A DNA stretch of 12,834 nt, from contig CAMBYA010000033.1 of the NCBI GenBank assembly GCA_945872035.1, positions 1 through 12,834 of the forward strand. Direction: 5' to 3'. This stretch comes from Rhizobium sp. Q54. GTDB lineage: Bacteria > Pseudomonadota > Alphaproteobacteria > SMXS01. Both the position numbers and the translations under genes were made by a program. Below the pieces are notes generated by a model. It did no database searches. It had not been told where the DNA came from and saw only the letters and a program-made list of their open reading frames with translations. Positions 7,510 to 12,834 of this stretch are shown here, piece by piece. Position 1 is the stretch's first letter. Every line of letters begins with the position of its first letter.

Positions 7510-8436
7510 ATGGCTGGCGATCCCTATCTGATCGAAGCCTTCCTCGAGATGATGGCCGCCGAGCGCGGCGCCGCGCTCAACACACTGGAAGCTTACCGCC
7601 GCGACCTGTCGGACTTCGCCGACTTCGCCGCCCGTCGGGGTGGCCTGAAGGGAGCGGACACCGAGGCGATCCGGGCCTATCTGGCCCGGCTCGACGATGC
7701 GGGCTTTGCGCCGCGCACCGCCGCGCGCCGGCTGTCGGCACTGAAGCAGTTCTTCCGGTTCATGTATGCCGACGGCATGCGCGCCGACGATCCGGCCGCG
7801 TCGCTGGAAGGCCCCAAGCGCGGCCGCACCCTGCCGAAGGTGCTGACCGTCTCCGAGGTCGACCAGCTGATGCAGGCGGCGCAGGCGCGCATGGCTGTTG
7901 GAGAATCACCGCGCAGCGTCCGCCTCGTCGCGCTGCTCGAGGTGATCTATGCCACCGGCCTGCGCGTCTCGGAGCTGGTCAAGCTGCCGGTGTCCTCGGC
8001 GCGGGGCGACGCCCGCGTCCTGCTGGTCAAGGGCAAGGGCGGCCGCGAACGGATGGTGCCGCTGAGCCCGCCGGCCAAGGCCGCCATGACCGAGTACCTG
8101 AAGGTCCGGCCCAAGTTCCTCCAACAGGCCGGGACGCAAGGCGCGGCCTACCTGTTCCCATCGCGCGGCAAGGCCGGGCACCTGACCCGCGTCCGCTTTT
8201 TCCAGCTGCTCGACGAGCTGGCCGTCGAGGCGGGGATCGATCCGCGCCGGGTCAGCCCGCATGTGCTGCGCCACGCCTTCGCCAGCCACCTGCTGAACAA
8301 CGGCGCCGACCTGCGCTCGGTACAGCAGATGCTTGGACACGCCGACATCAGCACCACCCAGATATACACCCATGTGCTGGAGGAGCGGCTGCAGGCGCTG
8401 GTGCGCGACGGCCACCCGCTGGCCAAGGTCACCTGA
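7510..8436 (+). CDS. xerD: Tyrosine recombinase XerD
   Basis: A 308-residue site-specific recombinase which, with XerC, resolves chromosome dimers at dif under FtsK control. The N-terminal SAM-like DNA-binding domain covers about 1-95 (EAYRRDLSDF at 27-36). The catalytic domain has the full set: Arg152 (ATGLRVSEL), Lys176 (KGKGGRER), His251 and Arg254 (HVLRHAFASHLL), His277 (LGHADISTTQIYTHV) and the nucleophile Tyr286. Length and sequence fit XerD better than XerC or a phage integrase, and no element boundary or att site is seen. The start ATG 7510 has GAGG nine bases upstream. It lies 13 bases after the exported-protein gene, so it is probably co-transcribed with it. The position close to accA is common in alphaproteobacteria. 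Confidence 0.95.
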   Translation: MAGDPYLIEAFLEMMAAERGAALNTLEAYRRDLSDFADFAARRGGLKGADTEAIRAYLARLDDAGFAPRTAARRLSALKQFFRFMYADGMRADDPAASLEGPKRGRTLPKVLTVSEVDQLMQAAQARMAVGESPRSVRLVALLEVIYATGLRVSELVKLPVSSARGDARVLLVKGKGGRERMVPLSPPAKAAMTEYLKVRPKFLQQAGTQGAAYLFPSRGKAGHLTRVRFFQLLDELAVEAGIDPRRVSPHVLRHAFASHLLNNGADLRSVQQMLGHADISTTQIYTHVLEERLQALVRDGHPLAKVT

Positions 8437-8464
8437 GCGAAGGGCAGGGTTGCCGTCCGCTCGA

Positions 8465-8493
8465 TTGACTCGCCTTGATGCGCTGGATAGCGT
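8465..8493 (+). promoter_or_regulatory. Possible promoter for the malyl-CoA lyase gene
   Basis: TTGACT (8465-8470) is a good -35 match, followed after 17 bases by TAGCGT (8488-8493), a poor -10. It lies about 40 bases before the lyase start, in the 94-base gap after xerD. Confidence 0.35.
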
Positions 8494-8530
8494 GCCGGTG
8501 ACTTCAGCAGCCCACCCAGAAGAGGCGATC

Positions 8531-9508
8531 ATGGCATTCCTTCCCGTCGAACAGGCTCCGGCCCGCATCAACCGCAGCGAGCTGGCCGTGCCCGGCTCCA
8601 ACTCCCGGTTCCTCGAGAAGGCGGCACAGTCTGACGCCGACGTCGTGTTCCTCGATCTCGAGGACGCGGTTGCCCCGGACGACAAGGAGCGGGCCCGCAA
8701 GCTGGTGATCGACGCCATCAACGATCTGGACTGGGGCCGCAAGACCGTCTCGGTGCGCATCAACGCGACCGATACCCACTACATGTACCGCGATGTGGTC
8801 GACCTTATGGAGAACGCCGGTGAGCGGCTCGACCTGATCATGCTGCCCAAGGTCGACGTGCCGGAGGACGTCTATGCCCTCGACATGCTGTGCACCCAGA
8901 TCGAGACCGCCAAGGGCCGCAAGAAGCGGGTCGGCTTCGAGCTGATCATCGAGACCGCGCGGGGCCTGATGAACATCGACGCCATCGCCGGCGCGTCAAA
9001 GCGCAACGAATCGCTGCATTTCGGCGTCGCCGACTTCGCCGCCTCCATGAAGATGCGCACCACCCAGATCGGCGGCCCGCACCCCGATTACGTCGTGCTG
9101 TCCAACGCCGACGAGGCCGGTAAGCGCGATACCTACTGGGGCGACATGTGGCACTACGCCATCGTCCGCATGGTGGTCGCGGCCCGCTCGCACGGCTTGC
9201 GCCCCATCGACGGCCCGTTCGGTGACTTCTCCGATCCCGACGGCTACCGCGCCCAGGCCAACCGCGCCGGCGTGCTCGGCTGCGAGGGCAAGTGGGCGAT
9301 CCATCCGTCGCAGGTGACTTTGGGCAACGAATTGTTCAGCCCGTCCGAGGTCGAGGTCACCAAGGCCAAGCGCATCCTGGAAGCGATGGTGATTGCCCAG
9401 AAGGAAGGCCGCGGCGCCGTTGCCCTCGACGGCAAGCTGATCGACCTTGCGTCGATCCGCCAGGCCGAGGTGCTGATCGCGACCGTCGAGAAGCTGAAGG
9501 CGCTGTAA
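8531..9508 (+). CDS. mcl1: L-malyl-CoA/beta-methylmalyl-CoA lyase (HpcH/HpaI-CitE family)
   Basis: A 325-residue cytoplasmic enzyme of the CitE-like branch, reversibly cleaving malyl-CoA to acetyl-CoA and glyoxylate, and beta-methylmalyl-CoA to propionyl-CoA and glyoxylate. It resembles Rhodobacter sphaeroides Mcl1 along its length: LDLEDAVAPDDK at 41-52, SVRIN with Arg76, the metal ligands Glu141 (in ELIIETARG) and Asp168 (in GVADFAASM), DGPFGDFSD at 227-235 and KWAIHPSQV at 254-262. The numbering of Arg76, Glu141 and Asp168 agrees with what I recall for Mcl1. This enzyme ends the ethylmalonyl-CoA pathway for acetyl-CoA assimilation. A malyl-CoA thioesterase paralogue is less likely but cannot be excluded. 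Start ATG 8531 follows AGAAGAGG; the frame upstream of it overlaps xerD and is not coding. It is probably transcribed from its own promoter. Confidence 0.88.
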   Translation: MAFLPVEQAPARINRSELAVPGSNSRFLEKAAQSDADVVFLDLEDAVAPDDKERARKLVIDAINDLDWGRKTVSVRINATDTHYMYRDVVDLMENAGERLDLIMLPKVDVPEDVYALDMLCTQIETAKGRKKRVGFELIIETARGLMNIDAIAGASKRNESLHFGVADFAASMKMRTTQIGGPHPDYVVLSNADEAGKRDTYWGDMWHYAIVRMVVAARSHGLRPIDGPFGDFSDPDGYRAQANRAGVLGCEGKWAIHPSQVTLGNELFSPSEVEVTKAKRILEAMVIAQKEGRGAVALDGKLIDLASIRQAEVLIATVEKLKAL

Positions 9509-9542
9509 GCGTCGCATGTTTTGGAGCCGCCGTCCCGGGATG

Positions 9543-9563
9543 CTGGGGCGGCGTCAGCCCCGG
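9543..9563. terminator. GC-rich hairpin between convergent lyase and toxin genes
   Basis: CTGGGGC (9543-9549) pairs with GCCCCGG (9557-9563) with one G-T pair and a 7-base loop. The loop holds the stop codon of the minus-strand toxin gene. No T-run follows on either strand, so a bidirectional terminator is only possible, not shown. Confidence 0.3.
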
Positions 9564-10072
9564 CCCGTATTGGCGAGAGGCTGTTCTATGTCGCCGAGCG
9601 TGATCATCAGGGTCATGGGGTCGAGGGGCGATGCCTGGAATCCGCAGCGTTCGTAGAAATTTCGGGCATCGACCGACAGGGCGTGCACCAGCAAAACCCT
9701 GATACCCGCGATCTCGGCAGCTTGAGCGGTCCTCAGGATGGCGTCGCGGAGCAATGCTCTCCCAAGCCCGCGGCCCCGGTAGGCGACATCGATGGCCAAG
9801 CGGCCCAGCACCATCGCCGGGATTGGATTCGGCATGTTGCGCCGTGCCCGCCCGTTAGCCTCCTCTTGCGCCACGGCCCCCGCAGCCAACGCGTAGTATC
9901 CGATAACCCGATCACCAGCGCAGATGACATAAGTGCGTGAGGCACCGCTGTCCTGATTGGGGAGCCCACGCCTCCGCAGCCAGTCGTCGAGGACCGGTGT
10001 GCCCGAATTGAAGGAAGAAAAGTCGTGGTCCGCCGACAACCTTTCCGGCGGGCTGAACTCGTCGGCGCTCAT
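9554..10072 (-). CDS. GNAT acetyltransferase toxin, TacT-like
   Basis: A 172-residue GNAT-fold acetyltransferase of the type II toxin group that acetylates the amino group of charged aminoacyl-tRNAs and stops translation. Features from ATG 10072: LDDWLRRRG at 28-36 and SRTYVICAGDRVIGYYALAAG at 45-65, as in TacT/AtaT relatives; the acetyl-CoA loop YRGRGLGRALL at 98-108; and NFYERCGF at 138-145 with Tyr140, the catalytic tyrosine position in TacT. I chose ATG 10072 because it forms an ATGA overlap with the stop of the antitoxin gene; a TTG nine bases earlier is possible. Antitoxin first and toxin second, translationally coupled, is the usual order. Which tRNA it attacks cannot be read from the sequence. 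All key residues are present, so it looks active. Confidence 0.92.
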   Translation of the reverse strand: MSADEFSPPERLSADHDFSSFNSGTPVLDDWLRRRGLPNQDSGASRTYVICAGDRVIGYYALAAGAVAQEEANGRARRNMPNPIPAMVLGRLAIDVAYRGRGLGRALLRDAILRTAQAAEIAGIRVLLVHALSVDARNFYERCGFQASPLDPMTLMITLGDIEQPLANTGRG

Positions 10073-10362
10073 TTCTCCCAAGGCGCCTTTTCGGCGAGAA
10101 GCCGGCGCAGCTTGGGATTGGCGGAAGGAGGTGCATCGAGCATCGCCATGAACCGCGCGAACCCGTCGGCGTCCAGCGAGAAGTAGCGGCGGTCGAGCAA
10201 CACCGACTCAGCTTCCCGGCACGAGGCTTCCAGCATGAAGTCCGACCGGTTCTTGCCCAGTGCCTCGGCTGCCCTGTCGATGAGGGTGCGCTGCTTGCCG
10301 CTGGCGCGCAGGTTGATGGTCACATCCCGGCCGGGCTTGTCGCTGGATTGTGCGTTGGCCAT
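10069..10362 (-). CDS. DUF1778 antitoxin, TacA-like
   Basis: A 97-residue antitoxin and repressor of the DUF1778 ribbon-helix-helix family, partner of the GNAT toxin. The N-terminal DNA-binding part is DVTINLRASGKQRTLIDRAA at 13-32, then GKNRSDFMLEA at 36-46. The C-terminal part, LLDRRYFSLDADGFARF at 55-71 with LDAPP and a final KAPWEK, is the toxin-binding neutralising segment as in TacA. I place the start at ATG 10362: GGAG lies seven bases before it, and the promoter -10 box lies at 10394-10389, so the longer frame starting at 10401 would begin upstream of the transcript. Its stop overlaps the toxin start. It should repress its own promoter together with the toxin. Confidence 0.93.
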   Translation of the reverse strand: MANAQSSDKPGRDVTINLRASGKQRTLIDRAAEALGKNRSDFMLEASCREAESVLLDRRYFSLDADGFARFMAMLDAPPSANPKLRRLLAEKAPWEK

Positions 10363-10373
10363 CTTGCGCTCCG

Positions 10374-10387
10374 ATTGTCCACACAAT
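10374..10387. promoter_or_regulatory. Candidate TacAT operator (ATTGT-N4-ACAAT)
   Basis: ATTGTCCACACAAT has perfect 5-bp arms around four bases and lies directly after the -10 box of the antitoxin promoter. A second related site, the palindrome TGTGCACA at 10403-10410, lies in the promoter spacer; on the minus strand both sites carry ATTGTG, 25 bases apart. This fits binding by a ribbon-helix-helix antitoxin, inferred from position. Confidence 0.5.
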
Positions 10388-10388
10388 G

Positions 10389-10417
10389 AATATACGCTCA
10401 TGTGTGCACAATTTCAA
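10389..10417 (-). promoter_or_regulatory. Promoter of the antitoxin-toxin pair
   Basis: On the minus strand TTGAAA (10417-10412) is followed by exactly 17 bases and TATATT (10394-10389), each one or two bases from consensus. It is the best sigma70-like promoter in the window. The expected start, near 10382, leaves a leader of about 20 bases before ATG 10362 with its GGAG site. Confidence 0.65.
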
Positions 10418-10434
10418 CACAGCGGTGCCTGAGC

Positions 10435-10454
10435 GCGACCTGTAGGGAGGTCGC
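10435..10454 (-). terminator. Hairpin right after the DsbA-family gene
   Basis: GCGACCT (10435-10441) and AGGTCGC (10448-10454) make a perfect 7-bp stem with a 6-base loop, one base after the stop of the DsbA-family gene. No T-run follows on the minus strand. Its position between that gene and the antitoxin promoter suggests a terminator or transcript-end stabiliser. Confidence 0.4.
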
Positions 10455-10455
10455 T

Positions 10456-11100
10456 CTACTCCGCCGCCTGGCTGGCCTGCTCGGCCGCGTGGTCGATGGC
10501 GCGTAGCAGCATGTCGGTCTCCTGCGCGCCGACCATCACCAGCCGCTGGTCGATGATGAAGCACGGGACGCCGGTGACGCCCATGCGGCGGGCGACGACT
10601 TCCTCGCGGAGCACCAGGTCGCGGTCGGCGTCGCTGGCCAGCAGCTTGGCGACCACGCCCGCGTCCATGCCGGCTTCCTTCGCCACCTTCACCAGCACGG
10701 CGGGATCGCCGATGTCGGCGCCGTCCATGAAGTAGGACTTGAACAGCCCTTCGATGACCGCGTCCTGCACGCCGGCGGTATGAGCCCAGTGGTTCAGGCG
10801 ATGGGAATCGAGGGTGTTGGGGATGCGTTTCTGCTTCTCCAGCGCGAACTCCAGGCCTTCTTCCTTCGCCGTGGCCTGGACCACCTTGTAGACGCCCTTG
10901 GCCTGGTCGGTGCCGCCGAACTTGGCCTGCATGTAGGCCTTGCGGTCATAGCCCTCGCGCGGCGTGTCCGGGTTGAGCTGGTAGGGACGCCAGATCACCG
11001 CGAAGGTGATGTCCGGCCGCGCGGCGATCGCCTTCTCGAGGCGTCGCTTGCCGATGTAGCACCAAGGACAGATTGAATCCGAGATCACGTCGATTTGCAT
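10456..11100 (-). CDS. Cytoplasmic DsbA-family oxidoreductase, FrnE-like
   Basis: A 214-residue thioredoxin-fold protein of the DsbA/FrnE group. The redox motif CPWC is at 11-14 in SDSICPWCYIGKRRLE, the helical insertion spans about 45-165, and the cis-proline loop GVTGVP is at 174-179. Cys180 follows the cis-proline. There is no signal peptide, so it acts in the cytoplasm rather than as a periplasmic DsbA; relatives (FrnE) are linked to oxidative-stress tolerance and dithiol-disulfide exchange, though the natural substrate is usually unknown. The start ATG 11100 has GGTGA upstream. It appears to be a single gene, facing away from accA. A polyketide-type FrnE role is unlikely, as no such genes are near. 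Confidence 0.9.
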   Translation of the reverse strand: MQIDVISDSICPWCYIGKRRLEKAIAARPDITFAVIWRPYQLNPDTPREGYDRKAYMQAKFGGTDQAKGVYKVVQATAKEEGLEFALEKQKRIPNTLDSHRLNHWAHTAGVQDAVIEGLFKSYFMDGADIGDPAVLVKVAKEAGMDAGVVAKLLASDADRDLVLREEVVARRMGVTGVPCFIIDQRLVMVGAQETDMLLRAIDHAAEQASQAAE

Positions 11101-11329
11101 GAAATCACCATACGCCCGGCGGCCGGTCCGTGTGAGTCAAAATTCGCCACATCGGCGGTGCGCCTTCGCACGACCGTTCCCTTGCTTGGACCGCTCCGAT
11201 CCGGGTTAGCATGTCGGGCCAGTTTCAGGTACAAGACGTGCTCCGGCGTCAGGCCGCCGCTGATTCAAAACGTCCGGGCGCGCGCCGCGTTCCTTTGAAA
11301 CGAACAGGGTTCGTAACGATATCCCCATC
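11101..11329. promoter_or_regulatory. Divergent intergenic region before accA
   Basis: No convincing gene is seen in these 229 bases; short frames here lack a ribosome site and a recognisable product. Possible plus-strand promoter elements are TTGCTT (11182-11187) and TAGCAT (11207-11212), but the 19-base spacing is long. CGAAC-AGG-GTTCG at 11301-11313 is a small perfect inverted repeat in the presumed accA leader. accA has no clear Shine-Dalgarno here. Confidence 0.3.
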
Positions 11330-12286
11330 ATGGAAGCAGTCCTGGAATTCGAAAAGCCCATCGCGGAACTCGAAAGCAAGATCCGCGAATTGAAACGCCT
11401 CTCCGACGGGGGCGGCGTGAACGTGGTCGACGAGGTGGTCCGCCTCGAAGGCAAGCTGGAGCAGCTGCTGCGCCAGACTTACAAGGACCTCAATCCCTGG
11501 CAGAAGACCCAGGTGGCCCGGCACCAGCGCCGGCCGCATTTCGGTGACTATGTCGAGGGGCTGTTCAACGATTACACGCCGCTGGCGGGTGATCGCGGTT
11601 TCGGCGACGACCAGGCGATCCTGGGCGGCCTGGCGCGGTTCCGCGGCGAGGCGGTGCTGGTGATGGGCCACGAAAAGGGCAGGGACACGGAAACCCGCCT
11701 GAAGCACAATTTCGGCATGGCACGGCCCGAAGGCTACCGCAAGGCGGTGCGCCTGATGGAGTTGGCCGACCGCTTCCGCCTGCCGCTGATCACCCTGGTG
11801 GACACGGCGGGCGCCTATCCGGGCGTCGGCGCCGAGGAGCGCGGCCAGGCCGAGGCCATCGCCCGCTCGACCGAGGCGTGCCTCAACCTGGGCGTGCCGC
11901 TGATCGCCTGCATCGTCGGCGAGGGCGGTTCCGGCGGCGCGGTGGCGCTGGCGGCCGGTAACCGGGTGCTGATGTTCGAACATGCGATCTATTCGGTGAT
12001 TTCGCCGGAAGGCTGCGCGTCGATCCTCTGGCGCAGCCCGGATTTCGCCGAGGAGGCAGCAACAGCGCTGAAGCTGACCGCGCAGGACCTGAAGCGGCTG
12101 AAGGTGATCGACGACATCGTCGCCGAGCCGCTGGGCGGGGCGCACCGGGATCCCGCCAAGGCCATCGACCGTCTGGGCACCGCCATTGCCGGCGCCCTCG
12201 ATTCCCTGTCCGGCAAGAGTCCGGAGATGCTGCGCGACGAGCGCCGGCGCAAATTTCTCGCATTGGGGACCTCCGGTGTCGCGTAA
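11330..12286 (+). CDS. accA: Acetyl-CoA carboxylase carboxyltransferase subunit alpha
   Basis: A 318-residue subunit of the carboxyltransferase, which with AccD moves the carboxyl group from biotin on AccB to acetyl-CoA, giving malonyl-CoA for fatty acid synthesis. Full-length match: N-terminal helices with [12 protein letters not shown] at 7-18, [17 protein letters not shown] at 53-69, [14 protein letters not shown] at 87-100, the [18 protein letters not shown] segment at 131-148, [10 protein letters not shown] at 155-164, and [11 protein letters not shown] at 197-207 with the oxyanion-type glycines. Length is typical. The start ATG 11330 fits homologues although its ribosome site is weak. 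The stop lies inside the next gene, which starts with GTG 11 bases earlier, so accA heads a small overlapping operon. Confidence 0.97.
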   Translation: MEAVLEFEKPIAELESKIRELKRLSDGGGVNVVDEVVRLEGKLEQLLRQTYKDLNPWQKTQVARHQRRPHFGDYVEGLFNDYTPLAGDRGFGDDQAILGGLARFRGEAVLVMGHEKGRDTETRLKHNFGMARPEGYRKAVRLMELADRFRLPLITLVDTAGAYPGVGAEERGQAEAIARSTEACLNLGVPLIACIVGEGGSGGAVALAAGNRVLMFEHAIYSVISPEGCASILWRSPDFAEEAATALKLTAQDLKRLKVIDDIVAEPLGGAHRDPAKAIDRLGTAIAGALDSLSGKSPEMLRDERRRKFLALGTSGVA

Positions 12287-12722
12287 CGGTATCCTCCTCG
12301 TGCTGTTGCTGCTCGGCGCGCCGGTGGCAGCGAACGCGCAGGTGGACATGTCGGCGCCGCCGTCGGACGCGCCTGCCGATCAGTCGGCGCAGCAGCAGCG
12401 CGATCCGATCATCACCATGTTCGACAATTTCTCGATCTCGGGCGTGGTGGCGGGGTTGTGCAAGCCGCCCGACGAACCGACCATGGGGCGCTTCATGCGC
12501 AACCTGAACGTCGTGCACCATGCCACCATCAGGCAGATGCGCCAGCAGATGCCGGACAAATCAGCCAAGGAAATCTCGGACCTTTTGCTGAACCGGATGC
12601 AGAACCTCAATCAGGTGGCGACCAGCGCCGTCCAGCAGAAGGGCTGCACCGATCCCGAGATCGTCAAGCTGCTCGACACCTTCACCGTCAACGCCTCGCT
12701 GGATCTCGCCAGGCAGCCATGA
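12276..12722 (+). CDS. Small exported protein of unknown function
   Basis: A 148-residue protein starting with GTG at 12276, inside the end of accA, with GGGGA just upstream. [24 protein letters not shown] is a clear signal peptide with cleavage after residue 21, so the product is periplasmic. A short disordered stretch rich in Ser, Ala, Pro and Gln (about 25-42) precedes a mostly helical domain. Cys62 (GLCKPP) and Cys124 (KGCTDPE) are the only cysteines and could form a disulfide. I do not recognise the family. The frame is open further upstream, but that part overlaps accA and ends the signal-peptide logic, so GTG is preferred. It is linked to accA and to the next gene by overlaps (11 bases and ATGA). 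Confidence 0.8.
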   Translation: MSRNGILLVLLLLGAPVAANAQVDMSAPPSDAPADQSAQQQRDPIITMFDNFSISGVVAGLCKPPDEPTMGRFMRNLNVVHHATIRQMRQQMPDKSAKEISDLLLNRMQNLNQVATSAVQQKGCTDPEIVKLLDTFTVNASLDLARQP

Positions 12723-12834
12723 CCGCGCCGTTCGCCATCACCGGGTTGGACCATGTGGTCCTGCGGGTGCGCGGCGTCGACGCCATGGTCCGGTTCTACC
12801 GCGACGTGCTGGGATGTCCGGTCGAAAAGGAACA
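12719..12834 (+). CDS. VOC-family (glyoxalase/dioxygenase-like) protein, partial at right edge
   Basis: Starts at ATG 12719, sharing ATGA with the stop of the preceding gene, and runs off the window after 38 complete codons. LDHVVLRVRGVDAMVRFYRD at 10-29, followed by VLGCPVEKE, is the typical first beta-alpha-beta unit of the vicinal-oxygen-chelate fold; His12 is the usual metal ligand. Members include lactoylglutathione lyase and extradiol dioxygenases; the reaction here cannot be told from this fragment. It is probably the third gene of the accA transcript. Confidence 0.85.
   Translation, partial: MTAPFAITGLDHVVLRVRGVDAMVRFYRDVLGCPVEKE

Noticed and set aside
7510..8436. Tyrosine recombinase as an integrase of a mobile element
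   Set aside because: Sequence and length fit XerD, it lies in an operon with a chromosomal gene near accA, and there is no tRNA, att repeat or phage gene nearby.
10363..10401. Longer antitoxin starting at ATG 10401
   Set aside because: This ATG is upstream of the promoter -10 box, has no ribosome site, and DUF1778 homologues begin near the later ATG.
11095..11298. Short plus-strand frame of 67 codons in the gap before accA
   Set aside because: Starts inside the DsbA-family gene, has no ribosome site, domain or signal, and probably covers promoter DNA.
11249..12349. Open minus-strand frame of 366 codons opposite accA
   Set aside because: Antisense shadow; accA on the plus strand is certain.

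Overview
The window is GC-rich, densely coding chromosomal DNA from an alphaproteobacterium, probably Rhodospirillales-like. The placement rests on gene order (aroK-aroB-CNNM transporter on one strand, xerD and accA on the other), on the strong G/C bias at third codon positions, and on protein flavour: an Mcl1-type malyl-CoA lyase and a small WD-PPAP-VEK membrane protein next to aroK. No rRNA, tRNA, CRISPR array, insertion sequence or phage gene is visible.

Left part (1-5332, all minus strand): a DUF900-type alpha/beta hydrolase cut by the left edge, with a 22-bp perfect palindrome over its ribosome binding site; a small DUF962/Mpo1-like membrane protein; then, read from the right, a tight operon aroK (shikimate kinase), aroB (3-dehydroquinate synthase), a CNNM/CorC-type transporter with DUF21, CBS and CorC_HlyC domains, and an AEC-family permease. 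The operon gaps are 2, 5 and 10 bases.

Middle (5420-8436, plus strand, divergent from aroK): a 48-residue single-pass membrane protein starting with TTG, an overlapping 649-residue exported helical protein with a Pro/Ala/Glu-rich linker and no recognised family, and xerD, the chromosome-dimer-resolution recombinase with its full catalytic set. The first two genes are the least understood part of the window.

Right part (8531-12834): a malyl-CoA/beta-methylmalyl-CoA lyase (plus), then on the minus strand a cytoplasmic FrnE-like DsbA-family oxidoreductase followed by a type II toxin-antitoxin pair (DUF1778 antitoxin and GNAT toxin, TacAT-like) with a well-formed promoter and candidate operators, then accA (plus) leading into a small exported protein and a VOC-family protein cut by the right edge. 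These last three are joined by overlaps.

Most genes are housekeeping. I see no clearly new defence or mobile system. The best leads are the exported operon before xerD, the operator-like palindrome at the hydrolase start, and the TacAT module placed between xerD and accA.
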